DNA of 64,000 nucleotides from NCBI GenBank assembly GCA_046723735.1, contig JBKOVB010000114.1, positions 10,619 to 74,618 of the forward strand, read 5' to 3'. The translations under genes were made by a program, and so were the position numbers. Under the pieces are notes generated by a model, which was not told the DNA's origin, did not search any database, and saw only the letters and a program-made list of their open reading frames with translations. The stretch is from RYN-111 sp046723735 (lineage in GTDB: Bacteria; Actinomycetota; Actinomycetes; Mycobacteriales; SCTD01). Shown here in pieces: positions 24,753 to 34,109 of this stretch; within the stretch, counting starts at the first letter, position 1; the number at the start of each line of letters is the position of its first letter.

Positions 24753-27700
24753 CGGACGTCCTCCCGGCGCCTGCCGTCGCCGAGATCTCACCAGCGACCC
24801 CACGCCTGATCCACCGCCTGAGGCTGCTGGCCGTCTGCCTGTTCCTCACCCTCCTCGCGTTCGTGCAGAGCCCGGGCCGCACGGCGGCCGACACCAAGGT
24901 CGACCTGACCACGAACCCGTGGGGGTTCCTCGGCCGGGCGCTTCGGTTGTGGGACCCGAGCGCGGCCTTCGGTCAGCTGCAGAACCAGGCCACCGGCTAC
25001 CTGTTCCCGATGGGTCCGTTCTTCGGGCTGGGGCACCTGCTCGGCCTGCCGGGCTGGGTGGTCCAGCGCTGCTGGTGGGCGCTGCTCATGGTGGTCGCCT
25101 TCCTGGGCTTCGTGCGACTGGCTGGGCGCATGGGCATCGGCAGCTCGTGGGCGCGCGTGCTCGCCGGCGTGGCGTTCGCCGCGTCGCCTCGGGTGTCGAG
25201 CGTGCTGGGGGCCACCTCGGTGGAGGCGCTGCCGTTGTGCCTGACCCCCTGGGTGCTGATCCCGCTCGTGGACGCGGCCGCGGGACGGGTGTCGGCACGC
25301 CGGGGGGCCGCGCGCTCCGGGGTGGCCGTGCTGTGCGTGGGCGGCGTCAACGCGGTGGCCACCCTGGCCGCGCTCCCCGTGGCGGCGCTGTTCCTGCTGT
25401 GCTCGGTGCGAGGCAGGACACGGCGGGTCCTCCTCGGCTGGTGGTCGCTCTGCGTCGTGCTGGCGACCCTGTGGTGGGTCGTGCCGTTGCTGCTCCTGGG
25501 GCGGTACAGCCCGCCCTTCCTGAGCTACATCGAGTCCTCGACCGTCACCACCGGCTTCACGTCGTTGCCCGAGGCCGTCCGCGGCACCTCGCACTGGGTC
25601 GCGTTCCTGTCGAGCGGGGGCGCGCCTCTCTGGCCGGCCGCGTGGCGGCTCGTCACCGACTCGGTCACCATCCTCGACACCGTGCTCCTCGCGGGGCTCG
25701 GCCTGCTCGGGCTGGCGCGCCGAGACCTGCCCTACCGGGCGACGCTGCTCCCCGCGGTGCTTCTGGGGCTCGTCCTCGTGACGGCGGGTCACGTGGGGCC
25801 GGTGGACGGGCCGTTCGCCGGGCACGTCCGCGCTGCCCTCGACGGCGCGCTGGCGCCGTTCCGCAACGTCCACAAGTTCGACGCGGTGATCCGCCTGCCG
25901 CTGATGCTCGCCGCCTGTCACGCGCTCAGCCGGCTGAGCCTGCCCGCCGTACGCCTGCCTGGACGCCTCGTGCCGGGAGAGGCCGTGACCGCCGCGCTGG
26001 CCGGCGTCGTCGTGCTCGGGGTCGTGAGCCCGCTCGTGCTGGGCCGCGCCGTACCGCCCGGCAGCTGGACGGAGCTCCCGAGCTACTGGCGGCAGACCGC
26101 GGACTACCTCGCCGGCCACCACGCCGAGGGGCGGGCGCTGCTGGTGCCGGGGTCGTCCTTCGCCGACTACCGCTGGGGTCGTACTGGCGACGAACCGCTC
26201 CAAGCGCTGGCCCGTTCGCCGTGGGCCGTGCGGAACGCCATCCCGCTCGCACGCCCGGGCACCATCAGGCTCCTCGACGCCGTGCAGCAGCGCCTCGCCC
26301 ACGGCGACGGGTCCCCGGGCCTCACCGAGGCGCTGCAGCGCAGCGGAGTCGGCTTCCTCGTCGTCCGCAACGACCTCGACTGGAGCGCCGCGCGGACGCC
26401 CCGCCCGGTCCTCGTCCACCAGGCGCTGCAGGACTCGCCGGGCATCCGTCGGGTTGCGGCCTTCGGGCCGACGGTCGCCGCACCCAGCACCCCCGGCTTC
26501 CTGCCCGACGCCGGCCTGGACCTGCCGTACCCCGCCGTGGAGATCTATCAGGTAGGTGACGGCGGTACCCGCCTCGACGCCGTCCCGGCCGCAGGTGCCC
26601 TGCAGGTCGCGGGCGGCCCTGAGGCGTTGCTCGCCGCAGCCGACCAGGGCCTGGTGCAGGGGCGGGTCACCACGCTCGCCGGCCAGCCGTCGGTGCCTGG
26701 GGGATCGAGGCAGGAGCTGGTCACGGACACGCTGCGCCGCACGGAGGCGCCGTTCGGCGCGCTGCCGGGGGACGCCGCGACGCTTGCGGAGGACGACCCC
26801 TTCCGCGCCCAGCGAGGGGCGCACGACTACCTGCCGGTGCGGGGTGTCGAGCGGCAGACCGTGGCGCTGCCCGTGGGAGTACGACGGGTGCTGTCCTCCT
26901 CCTCCGGCTCCGACGCGACCGACCTGGTCCCGGCGGCTCAGTACTCGCCGTACAGCGCGGTCGACGGCTCGCTGCGGACGTTCTGGCACTCGGCGTGGAT
27001 CCACCACGCCGTCGGGCAGTGGCTCGAGCTCCGGCTCGCCCGGCCCGTCGACGTCAGCACGGTCCAGGTGGCCTTCGCCTCCGCCGGCCCGCTCTCCGAC
27101 GTGACGTCGGTGACCGTGACCACGGACCGGGGTTCGCTCACCTCGCCCGTGGGCGTGGCCAACGAGGTCGTCTCGGTTCCCGCCATCCGTGGCCTCACCT
27201 CCCGCGTCCGGATCACCGTCGCGGGCGTGCGGGGCGGAGGCAGCGGGACGGCGGTCGGCGTGCGCGAGCTGGCGGTGCCCGGTGTCTCCGTCTCGACCAC
27301 GCTGGTGACTCCGCGACCCGGGCCCCGGGCCACCGGCACGGCGTACCTCCTCCGTGACGTGCCCTTGGCGACCGACGGGTGCGTGCACGTGGGAGACCGG
27401 CCGCTCTGCACGTCCGCGCTCGTGACCCCTGACACCGTGGACGCTCCCGTCGACCGGCTCCTCGACGTCGTGCACGCCTCGGTGTACGGCGTGTCGGTGA
27501 CCGCGCGGGCGTTGTCCGGCCCCGCCCTCGACGCCCTCGTCGACCAGGGACGTCCGCTGCAGGTCCGCGCCTCGTCCCGGGCCACGCCCGACGCGGCCGG
27601 CCGTCCCGGCGCTGTCGTCGACCGTGACGTGGGCACCGGCTGGGTCGCGGCGGCTCTCGACGAGGCACCGGCCCTCGAGCTGACGTGGGGCGGGGCGAGG

Positions 27701-28918
27701 ACCCTGGACCGGCTGCGGCTGCTCGTCGACCCGGCCCTCGCAGCCTCGCACCCCCAGGCGGTCACCGTCGTCGCGGGTGGACGGCGGGCACGGGTGGTGG
27801 TCGACCCCGACGGCTGGGTCCGCTTCCCCAGGGTTCGCACCGACCGGCTGCGGCTCGAGCTCGACCCGGCCCGCTCGCGTGCCACTCGCGACGACCGCAC
27901 CGGGGAGGTCGACACGCTGCCGGTCGGCGTGTCCGAGCTCGTGGTGCCCGGCCTGGAGGACCTGCGGCGTCGGGTCGACCGGACTGCTGCGCGCACGCTT
28001 GCCTGCGGGCAGGGGCCGACCGTGCGGGTCGGGGGCGTGGTCCTCTCCACGAGGCTGACCGCGACCGTGGCTGGGCTGCTGGACGGTGCTGAGCTCCCGA
28101 CGCAGACGTGCGCCTACGGTCCTGTCCCGCTGGGGGCGGGCCGGGTCAGGGTGGTGGCCAGCGCCTCCCCGGTGACGCGCCCCGTGTCGGTGTTGCTGAC
28201 CGACCTGCGTGCCCCCGTCCCCGCCGCGGGCGGGCCGGCGCGCTCGGCGGCTCCACAGCGCTGGGACGCCGAGCACCGCACTGTCGCGGTGGGAGCCGGC
28301 CCTGCGACGGTCCTCGTCGTGCACGAGAACGCCAACCCTGGGTGGCACGCACGGCTCGCCGGGCAGGCGCTGCGGCCCGTCGTCGTGGACGGGTGGCAGC
28401 AGGGCTGGCTGCTGCCGGCTGGTGAGGCCGGCACGGTGCGGCTGGAGTACGGGCCGGGGGCGACCTATCGCCGCGGGCTGCTCGTCGGCGTCCTCGCCGT
28501 GGTTGCGCTCCTGGCCCTGGCCCTGATGCGGGCCCGTCGACCGGGCGGAGTGCCGGCCGACGTGGTCCTCGGGGTGCCGCCCGCGGTCCGGGTCGTCTGC
28601 CTGGGGCTGCTCGTGCTCCTCGGCGGTCCGGTCGGGCTGGGCGTGCTCCTGGTGGTGGGCGCCGTGGTCCGGTTGCTGGAGGCACGAGGCCGGGCGCCCG
28701 CCACCGGCATCGTCGTCGCCGCCGTCCTCGGCACCGCCGCCGTCCTGGCGACCTCGCCGTGGCCCAGCGGGCGAGGCTCGCAGACCGCGCTCGCCCAGGT
28801 GCTGGTGCTCGTGGCGCTGGCTGCGGCGACGTGGTCGGAGCAGGCCCGACTCCCTAGGCACGGACCCTTCCGCGTCGGCCGCGCTCCTGGGCTGGGCGTT
28901 CGACGAGGCGGTAGCTGA
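24749..28918 (+). CDS. aftD: Alpha-(1->3)-arabinofuranosyltransferase-type protein (AftD-like, DUF3367)
   Basis: 1389 residues, close to mycobacterial AftD. The N-terminal GT-C membrane domain (about 1-430) has the conserved periplasmic acidic segment GRTAADTKVDLTTNPWGFLGR after helix 1. A long extracytoplasmic part follows with carbohydrate-binding discoidin-like modules around residues 700-850 and 920-1050 (for example SPYSAVDGSLRTFWHSAW and VVDRDVGTGWVAAALDEAPALELTW). Three or so helices end the protein. In mycobacteria AftD adds arabinofuranose branches from decaprenyl-phospho-arabinose. Whether this organism makes arabinan is unknown, so the sugar is inferred. The 3' 65 bases overlap the convergent acyltransferase gene. 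Confidence 0.9.
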   Translation: MTDVLPAPAVAEISPATPRLIHRLRLLAVCLFLTLLAFVQSPGRTAADTKVDLTTNPWGFLGRALRLWDPSAAFGQLQNQATGYLFPMGPFFGLGHLLGLPGWVVQRCWWALLMVVAFLGFVRLAGRMGIGSSWARVLAGVAFAASPRVSSVLGATSVEALPLCLTPWVLIPLVDAAAGRVSARRGAARSGVAVLCVGGVNAVATLAALPVAALFLLCSVRGRTRRVLLGWWSLCVVLATLWWVVPLLLLGRYSPPFLSYIESSTVTTGFTSLPEAVRGTSHWVAFLSSGGAPLWPAAWRLVTDSVTILDTVLLAGLGLLGLARRDLPYRATLLPAVLLGLVLVTAGHVGPVDGPFAGHVRAALDGALAPFRNVHKFDAVIRLPLMLAACHALSRLSLPAVRLPGRLVPGEAVTAALAGVVVLGVVSPLVLGRAVPPGSWTELPSYWRQTADYLAGHHAEGRALLVPGSSFADYRWGRTGDEPLQALARSPWAVRNAIPLARPGTIRLLDAVQQRLAHGDGSPGLTEALQRSGVGFLVVRNDLDWSAARTPRPVLVHQALQDSPGIRRVAAFGPTVAAPSTPGFLPDAGLDLPYPAVEIYQVGDGGTRLDAVPAAGALQVAGGPEALLAAADQGLVQGRVTTLAGQPSVPGGSRQELVTDTLRRTEAPFGALPGDAATLAEDDPFRAQRGAHDYLPVRGVERQTVALPVGVRRVLSSSSGSDATDLVPAAQYSPYSAVDGSLRTFWHSAWIHHAVGQWLELRLARPVDVSTVQVAFASAGPLSDVTSVTVTTDRGSLTSPVGVANEVVSVPAIRGLTSRVRITVAGVRGGGSGTAVGVRELAVPGVSVSTTLVTPRPGPRATGTAYLLRDVPLATDGCVHVGDRPLCTSALVTPDTVDAPVDRLLDVVHASVYGVSVTARALSGPALDALVDQGRPLQVRASSRATPDAAGRPGAVVDRDVGTGWVAAALDEAPALELTWGGARTLDRLRLLVDPALAASHPQAVTVVAGGRRARVVVDPDGWVRFPRVRTDRLRLELDPARSRATRDDRTGEVDTLPVGVSELVVPGLEDLRRRVDRTAARTLACGQGPTVRVGGVVLSTRLTATVAGLLDGAELPTQTCAYGPVPLGAGRVRVVASASPVTRPVSVLLTDLRAPVPAAGGPARSAAPQRWDAEHRTVAVGAGPATVLVVHENANPGWHARLAGQALRPVVVDGWQQGWLLPAGEAGTVRLEYGPGATYRRGLLVGVLAVVALLALALMRARRPGGVPADVVLGVPPAVRVVCLGLLVLLGGPVGLGVLLVVGAVVRLLEARGRAPATGIVVAAVLGTAAVLATSPWPSGRGSQTALAQVLVLVALAAATWSEQARLPRHGPFRVGRAPGLGVRRGGS

Positions 28919-30044
28919 CGGCCGCGACCGCCAGGCTGCTGACCACGGTCACCAGCCAGACCGTCGTGAAGTGGCCGGTGAAGACGCGCACCCCCAGCAT
29001 CTGGAACGTGACGTGCAGCACCACCAGGTGCAGCGCGAACAGGCTGTAGCTGATCAGGCCGACGAGATGGAGCGGTCGGCTGCTGAGCAGCCGCGTCCAG
29101 GGCGTGCCACCCGGCGGTGCGAAGACGGCGGGCAGCAGCAGCCAGCAGGCGCTCAGGCCGTACAGGACGTGCTTCGCGACGGCTTCCCACCCCGTGGGCA
29201 GGACGAGCAGCTTCGGGCCGCCCAGCGGGGTAGCGGCCAGCAGGAAGAGCAGCACCGCGACCACGACGCAGGTACCCGGAGCGGACGCGAGCTCCTCGAG
29301 GGTGCGGGCCACGCCATCCCGAGGTCCGCGGGACACCCGGTGGTGCAGCACGGCGAGAGCCATGCCGAACGCGAACCAGTCCGCGTAGCCGGGCAGCCAG
29401 AGGTGGGCCGCGCCGGGGAGGAGCGGCCCGGCGGCGAGGGCGGTCCAGAGCCACCCCACGGCCACCAGGCTGACAAGGACGACCGCGTCGGTACGCGACC
29501 CGACGGGCTCGCCGCGGCGCGCGCGCCGGCCGGCTAGCCACCAGGCGAACAGCGGCAGTGCGGCGTAGAAAGCCACCTCCGCGCACAGGCTCCACATCTG
29601 CGTGAGGCCCGCCGGGAGCGGTCGGTCCGGGTAGGTCTGCAGCAGCAGCAGGTTCGTGACCCACTCGCGCGGGCCGCGACCGTGGTTCTCGGGGAGCAGC
29701 ACGAACGCGACCACGACAGCCAGCCAGTAGACCGGCAGGATGCGCAGCGCTCGCCGTCTCAAGTACGTGCCCAGCGCTCCTCTGCGGACGCCGGTGACCA
29801 GCGGTCGGTAGAGCAGGAAGCCGGACAGCAGGAAGAACACCGCGACGCCGAAGTCGCCGCGCGCGAGCACGTACCCGACAGGCCCCGGCTTCGCGGTCCG
29901 GCCGGTCTGGAAGGCGACGTGGGTCGTGACGACGGCGAGGGCAGCGAGGCCCCGGAGCCCGTCGAGGGCGGGGAAGCGGATCCGTTCGCCTCGGAGCTCA
30001 AGCGCCGGCTCGTACAGGTCCTGCGTCGGTGAGATCGAGGTCAT
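28854..30044 (-). CDS. Acyltransferase-3 family membrane O-acyltransferase
   Basis: 396 residues, about ten membrane helices. The family opening RFPALDGLRGLAALAVVTTHVAF contains the catalytic-type His, then GDFGVAVFFLLSGFLLYRPL and RRALRILPVYWLAVV; the end is SYRLVERPAQ. Such enzymes acylate surface sugars, usually with acetyl or succinyl groups. The M. tuberculosis relative Rv0228 sits in the matching cluster. It shares 65 bases with the aftD 3' end and is divergent from the next gene. Confidence 0.9.
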   Translation of the reverse strand: MTSISPTQDLYEPALELRGERIRFPALDGLRGLAALAVVTTHVAFQTGRTAKPGPVGYVLARGDFGVAVFFLLSGFLLYRPLVTGVRRGALGTYLRRRALRILPVYWLAVVVAFVLLPENHGRGPREWVTNLLLLQTYPDRPLPAGLTQMWSLCAEVAFYAALPLFAWWLAGRRARRGEPVGSRTDAVVLVSLVAVGWLWTALAAGPLLPGAAHLWLPGYADWFAFGMALAVLHHRVSRGPRDGVARTLEELASAPGTCVVVAVLLFLLAATPLGGPKLLVLPTGWEAVAKHVLYGLSACWLLLPAVFAPPGGTPWTRLLSSRPLHLVGLISYSLFALHLVVLHVTFQMLGVRVFTGHFTTVWLVTVVSSLAVAAVSYRLVERPAQERGRRGRVRA

Positions 30045-30091
30045 CGTCGCCCCACGCCTCGTGATGCGCCGCGGCGGGCCGGCGCACGGTC

Positions 30092-30097
30092 TAGCGT
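30092..30097 (+). promoter_or_regulatory. -10 box of the Rv0226c-like gene (leaderless)
   Basis: TAGCGT lies six bases before GTG 30104, within a 59-base gap shared with the divergent acyltransferase gene. Confidence 0.45.
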
Positions 30098-30103
30098 CCG
30101 GGC

Positions 30104-31879
30104 GTGGCCACCTTCCGCCGGCGCTCGCTCGCCGGGCTCGGACTGGGCGGGCTGCTCGCGGTCGTGCTCCTCGCGCCAGTGCTGGGCAGGGGGGTCGTGC
30201 TCGTCCGCGACATGGTCTTCGTGCCGCACATCCCGCTGGGACGGCAGCTCCTTGGGCTCGGCGGCGTGCCGCGCGCGGTGCCCAGCGACCTGCTCGTGGC
30301 GCTCGGGACGCGTGTCGTGCCCGTGGGTTGGCTGCAGGACGTGGTCCTGGTCGGTGTCGTGCTGCTCGGCACGTGGGGTGCGGTGCGGCTCGCCCCGACC
30401 ACGAGCCTGGCCGGCGCGCTCGCCGCAGGCACGGTGTACGGCTGGTCGGCCTTCGTGCACGAGCGGCTCCTGCTCGGCCAGTGGACGCTGCTGCTCGGGG
30501 CCGCGGTGCTTCCGTGGGCGACGCGGGCGGCGCTGGCCTGGCGTCGTGGCGAGCCGGGCTGGCCGGCGCTGGCCTGGCTGGCGGCGGCTGCTCTGGGCGG
30601 TGCCAACGCGCTGCTCCTTGTCGCCGTGGCCGTCGTGGTCTGCGGGCGCCCCGTGCGCGCCCTCGTGGCCACCGCGGTGCTCAGCGTCCCCTGGGCGCTG
30701 CCGGCGCTGCTGCACGGCGTCGTCGCCGGCGACCCGCACGGGGTGAGCGCCTTCGCGGCGCGCGCCGACGTCCCGGGCGGCGTGCTGCTGTCGTTGCTCA
30801 CGGGCGGCGGCGTGTGGGCGCCTGCTGCCGTGCCGCCCGGCCGGGCCGCCGGCCTGCCCGTGGCGGTGGCGGTCCTGGCCCTCGCAGCCCTGGGTCTGCG
30901 GCGGGTGCACGCCCGTCTGGGGGGACCGCTGCTCGTGACGGGCGGGCTGGGGCTCGGCCTGGCACTGCTCGGTGTCCTTCCCGGCACCTCGGCCGTCCTG
31001 CGCTGGGCCGTGGTGCACGTGCCCGCAGCAGGTCTCCTGCGGGACGGCCAGAAGTGGGTCGCGCTGGTCGTGCTCGTCGCGAGCGCGTCCGTCGCGTGCG
31101 GGACCGAGGCTGTCCTGGCACGGGTGGCGTCCGAGCCCGTACGCCGGTGGGCCGGTGCGCTCGTGGTCCTGGCCCCGCTCGCGGCCCTCCCCGGTGCGGC
31201 GTGGGGAGAGAGCGGACGTCTGCAGGCGAGCACGTTGCCCGAGTCCTGGCACGAGGTCGTCGACGAGGCCCACGGCGTCGTGCTCGTCCTGCCGTGGCGC
31301 TCCTACCGCGCCTTTCCCTGGAACGGGGACCGCACGGTGCTCGACCCCGCGAGCAAGCTGCTGCAGCGGCCTGTCGTCGACGACGACCTGCCGCTCGCCG
31401 GCGGGCAGGTCCAGGGCGAGGACCCGCTGGCGGCGCGCCTGGACCCTTTCGTCGGCACAGGCCGGCCGTTGCTTCCTGCCCTGCAGGCGGAGGGGGTGGC
31501 GCAAGTCCTCGTGGAGAAGAGGACGCGCGGTGAAGACGTGAGCGCCACGCGCCGCCGGCTCGAGGGCCTCCGCCTCGTGCGCGAGAACGATGAGCTGGCG
31601 CTCTACGCCGTTCCCGGCTCCGGCAGCGCCCCGTCCGAGCCGCCCCTGCCGCCCGTCGTGCTCGCGGATCTGGTGGTAGCCGCCTTCGGGCTGGTCGTCG
31701 TGGTGCACGCCGTGCGCGGTCGTCGGCTACCGACCCGTGCCGTAGGTGACGCTCGAGGAGGGGTGCGAGCTGCCGGCGGGGTTGTCGCTCGCAGCGGTCA
31801 CGATCCCCAGCGCGGTGGCGCCCGCCAGCAGCAGGCCCGCGATGACGGTGACGACAGTGGTCATGGTCGGTGCTCCTAG
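30104..31879 (+). CDS. Multi-spanning GT-C-like membrane protein (Rv0226c type)
   Basis: 591 residues as read. About ten hydrophobic segments, with the periplasmic loop GRGVVLVRDMVFVPHIPLG after the first helix resembling the acidic loop of AftD-like GT-C proteins. A soluble region around 380-530 includes WHEVVDEAHGVVLVLPWRSYRAFPW. The likely natural end is near the helix VVLADLVVAAFGLVVVVHAV. The last ~50 codons run antisense through a small minus-strand gene and have an odd composition (GARQQQARDDGDDSGHGRCS). Function unknown; linked by context to the envelope glycan made with AftD. Confidence 0.8.
   Translation: MATFRRRSLAGLGLGGLLAVVLLAPVLGRGVVLVRDMVFVPHIPLGRQLLGLGGVPRAVPSDLLVALGTRVVPVGWLQDVVLVGVVLLGTWGAVRLAPTTSLAGALAAGTVYGWSAFVHERLLLGQWTLLLGAAVLPWATRAALAWRRGEPGWPALAWLAAAALGGANALLLVAVAVVVCGRPVRALVATAVLSVPWALPALLHGVVAGDPHGVSAFAARADVPGGVLLSLLTGGGVWAPAAVPPGRAAGLPVAVAVLALAALGLRRVHARLGGPLLVTGGLGLGLALLGVLPGTSAVLRWAVVHVPAAGLLRDGQKWVALVVLVASASVACGTEAVLARVASEPVRRWAGALVVLAPLAALPGAAWGESGRLQASTLPESWHEVVDEAHGVVLVLPWRSYRAFPWNGDRTVLDPASKLLQRPVVDDDLPLAGGQVQGEDPLAARLDPFVGTGRPLLPALQAEGVAQVLVEKRTRGEDVSATRRRLEGLRLVRENDELALYAVPGSGSAPSEPPLPPVVLADLVVAAFGLVVVVHAVRGRRLPTRAVGDARGGVRAAGGVVARSGHDPQRGGARQQQARDDGDDSGHGRCS
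31727..31864 (-). CDS. Small DUF2613-like membrane-anchored protein
   Basis: 45 residues: MTTVVTVIAGLLLAGATALG then IVTAASDNPAGSSHPSSSVTYGTGR, one N-terminal helix and a short outer tail ending in the TYG motif. It resembles the small secreted protein Rv0236A that accompanies aftD in mycobacteria. An AGGAGC ribosome binding site eight bases upstream overlaps the stop of the GT4 gene, so the two form an operon. The whole gene lies antisense inside the 3' end of the Rv0226c-like reading frame. Function unknown. Confidence 0.75.
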   Translation of the reverse strand: MTTVVTVIAGLLLAGATALGIVTAASDNPAGSSHPSSSVTYGTGR

Positions 31880-32982
31880 GGACGGGATCGGCAGGACAGG
31901 ACGTCGGAGAACGCGGACGTGGCAGCATCCCAGGTGAAGCGACGGGCGTGCTCGCGAGCGCCCTCGCCGAGCCGGCGGCGCAGGTCTCCGTCGCTCAGCA
32001 GGTCTCGCAGCGCCTGCCGCAGCTCGTCCTCGTCGTCCACGAGCAGGCCGGTGCGGCCGTGCACGACGGACTCGGCGAGGCCGCCGGCGGCCCGGAACGC
32101 GACGGAGGGCGTGCCGTACGAGCCGGCCTCCACGACCGACAACCCCCAGCCCTCCTTCAACGAGGGCACGGCGTGCACCCACGCGCGGGCGAGCAGCTCG
32201 GCCTTGTCCTGCTCGGTGACGCGGCCGTGCAGCAGGACGACCTCGTCGAGACCGAGCTCGGTCACCTTGGCGCGGACCGTGGGGAGCCAGTAGCCGTCAC
32301 CTGCCACCTCCACGACGAGGTCCGGGATCTGAGCGCGCAGCGCTGCGGCGGCCTCGAGCACGAGCTCCACGCGCTTGTGCGGCACCACGCGCCCGAGCAC
32401 CGCGACCGTCGGGCGGCTGCTGCGTGGGCTCGTCGTGGGCAGCGTCGCGGGCGTGCCGTTGTGGATCACCTGCACCTGCTCGGCGCTCACGCCGAGGCTG
32501 ACGAGCTCGGCCTTCGTCACCTCGGACACCGCGACGTAGTCGCAGCGTCGGCCGACCCACGGGGCGAGCCGCGACTCCAGCCACCAGCCGACCCGGGCAC
32601 GGACGGGCCCCAGCACCACGGGCCACTGCTCCCGGTGCACGTGGTGCACGAGGATCACCACCCGCTGCCGGGTCCACAGCCGCGCGAGGAACGGCATGCC
32701 GTTCTGCACCTCGACGACCACCCCGCTCCGCCCGAGACGGCCTGTCACGAGGAGCGCGGCCGCCCAGAGGAAGACGGTGAGGCGGCCCCCGCGCCGCACG
32801 TAGCGGACGTCGTCCTTCACCTCGTCGCGCGGGGCGTTGCGGTGCGCCGCGCAGAGCACGGTCACCCGGTCACCCGTGGCCGCGAGCCGGGCGGCCAGGG
32901 TCTCGACGTACAGCTCGGAGCCGCCACCTTCGGGGTTCGTCAGGTCCCGGTGGTTCAGCAGCAGAACCTCGCGGGGCGGCAC
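31876..32982 (-). CDS. GT4-family glycosyltransferase (Rv0225 type)
   Basis: 368 residues from GTG 32982. The GT-B N-domain has LLLNHRDLTNPEGGGSELYVETLAARLA. The C-domain has VAVLGRVVPHKRVELVLEAAAAL and the donor-binding EGWGLSVVEAGSYGTPSVAF with the E-x7-E pair. GTG 33018 upstream is possible, but GTG 32982 gives the usual family start. It probably adds a sugar to a lipid carrier on the cytoplasmic face. The TAG stop and the TAG of the plus-strand neighbour share one CTAG at 31876-31879. Confidence 0.88.
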   Translation of the reverse strand: MPPREVLLLNHRDLTNPEGGGSELYVETLAARLAATGDRVTVLCAAHRNAPRDEVKDDVRYVRRGGRLTVFLWAAALLVTGRLGRSGVVVEVQNGMPFLARLWTRQRVVILVHHVHREQWPVVLGPVRARVGWWLESRLAPWVGRRCDYVAVSEVTKAELVSLGVSAEQVQVIHNGTPATLPTTSPRSSRPTVAVLGRVVPHKRVELVLEAAAALRAQIPDLVVEVAGDGYWLPTVRAKVTELGLDEVVLLHGRVTEQDKAELLARAWVHAVPSLKEGWGLSVVEAGSYGTPSVAFRAAGGLAESVVHGRTGLLVDDEDELRQALRDLLSDGDLRRRLGEGAREHARRFTWDAATSAFSDVLSCRSRP

Positions 32983-33116
32983 CCGTCGTACCTCGTCGGG
33001 CGGAGCCGTCCGCTGCACGAGCCGCGGGGTCCGAGGTCCCAGCGTGGTGCCGGCCAACAGGGGCTGTCCTCTCGGTTCGTGCCGTGCGACGCGCCGGGCA
33101 GCGATGTGAACGGCGT

Positions 33117-33148
33117 GGGTCAACGCTCCCTGACCCGGACAGGTCAGG
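33117..33148. promoter_or_regulatory. Array of GGTCA half-sites in the divergent gap
   Basis: A perfect inverted repeat CCTGACC-N6-GGTCAGG (33129-33148) overlaps a second pair GGGTCA-N8-TGACCC (33117-33136). This gives three alternating half-sites in the 247-base gap between the GT4 and methyltransferase genes. A dimeric regulator is plausible; none can be named. Confidence 0.4.
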
Positions 33149-33217
33149 CCATGACGTGCCGGGACCCTTCTCCTCTGGTCCTTGAGGACTACGCGCGCGA
33201 AACAGGACACAGGTGGC

Positions 33218-33223
33218 TAGGGT
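33218..33223 (+). promoter_or_regulatory. -10 box of methyltransferase gene (leaderless)
   Basis: TAGGGT lies six bases before GTG 33230. Confidence 0.45.
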
Positions 33224-33229
33224 CCGCTC

Positions 33230-33970
33230 GTGGCCGACGCCCTCCCTCCGCTGGGCTCCCTCGCCCGGAGCCTGGCGCTGCTGAGGGCGTTCTCCTACGA
33301 GCAGTCGGACCCGCCGCGCTTCTACTCGCTGCTCGCCGCCGACGCCGCCCGGCACGTCGAGCACTACGTGCCGTTGCGGGGGCGGACCGTCCTGGACGTC
33401 GGCGGCGGTCCGGGCTACTTCGCGGACGCCTTCCGGGCCCGCGGAGCCCGCTACGTCGGGGTCGACGCCGACGTCGGGGAGCTGTCGCTGCACGGACGGG
33501 CGGTTCCCGAGGGGACGGTGCTCGGGAGCGGCACGGCGTTGCCCTTCCGCGACGGAGCCGTCGACGTCGCCTACTCCAGCAACGTGCTGGAGCACGTGCG
33601 GGAGCCGGAGGCGATGGCCGACGAGATGGTGCGGGTCACACGTCCAGGCGGGCTGGTGTTCCTCTCCTACAACAACTGGCTGGCCCCCAACGGCGGCCAC
33701 GAGACCGCCCCGTGGCACTACCTGGGCGGCCGTCGGGCCGCTGACCGCTGGGCCCGACGTCACGGGCGGCGCCCGAAGAACGACTACGGCGTCTCGCTGT
33801 TCCGCATCTCGGTGGCGCAGATGCTGCGGTGGCTCGACGGCCGGCACGACGTCGTCGTCGTCGACGTGCTGCCCCGCTACCACCCACGGTGGGCGCGCTG
33901 GGTCGTGCGCGTCCCCGTGCTGCGCGAGGTGCTCACCTGGAACCTGCTGCTCGTGCTGCGCCGCCTCTGA
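33230..33970 (+). CDS. Class I SAM-dependent methyltransferase (Rv0224c type)
   Basis: 246 residues. SAM-binding motif I is VLDVGGGPGYFADAFRARG, followed by YVGVDADVGELSLHG and the acidic loop GAVDVAYSSNVLEHVREPEAM. The middle has FLSYNNWLAPNGGHETAPWHY. M. tuberculosis Rv0224c occupies the same neighbourhood beside an Rv0225-like GT4, as here, so a role in modifying an envelope glycolipid is likely. The exact substrate is unknown. Confidence 0.88.
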   Translation: MADALPPLGSLARSLALLRAFSYEQSDPPRFYSLLAADAARHVEHYVPLRGRTVLDVGGGPGYFADAFRARGARYVGVDADVGELSLHGRAVPEGTVLGSGTALPFRDGAVDVAYSSNVLEHVREPEAMADEMVRVTRPGGLVFLSYNNWLAPNGGHETAPWHYLGGRRAADRWARRHGRRPKNDYGVSLFRISVAQMLRWLDGRHDVVVVDVLPRYHPRWARWVVRVPVLREVLTWNLLLVLRRL

Positions 33971-33992
33971 CGTCCTTCTGGCGGGGGACGTC
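33969..33992 (+). terminator. Hairpin after the methyltransferase gene
   Basis: GACGTCC and GGACGTC arms with a 10-base loop overlap the stop codon region. No T-run follows; a weak terminator at best. Confidence 0.35.
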
Positions 33993-34109
33993 TCGCCTGT
34001 CCGCAGATCTCGTCCTTTCGTGCCATTGTCCGCCCTCGTCCCGGCTCAGAGGCTGAGCGTGTCGCGTGGGACACGTCGTGCTCGGGCACGGCGCGAACGG
34101 AGGAGACCG

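Noticed and set aside
24691..26559. A 622-codon plus-strand frame overlapping the start of aftD
   Set aside because: It is out of frame with aftD, Arg/Pro/Gly-rich and without motifs. Only the 17-codon ORF at 24699 in another frame has initiation signals.
24788..28861. A minus-strand open frame of about 1350 codons opposite aftD
   Set aside because: Same GC artefact: Arg/His/Gly/Pro-rich, no motif, and aftD has clear family sequence on the other strand.
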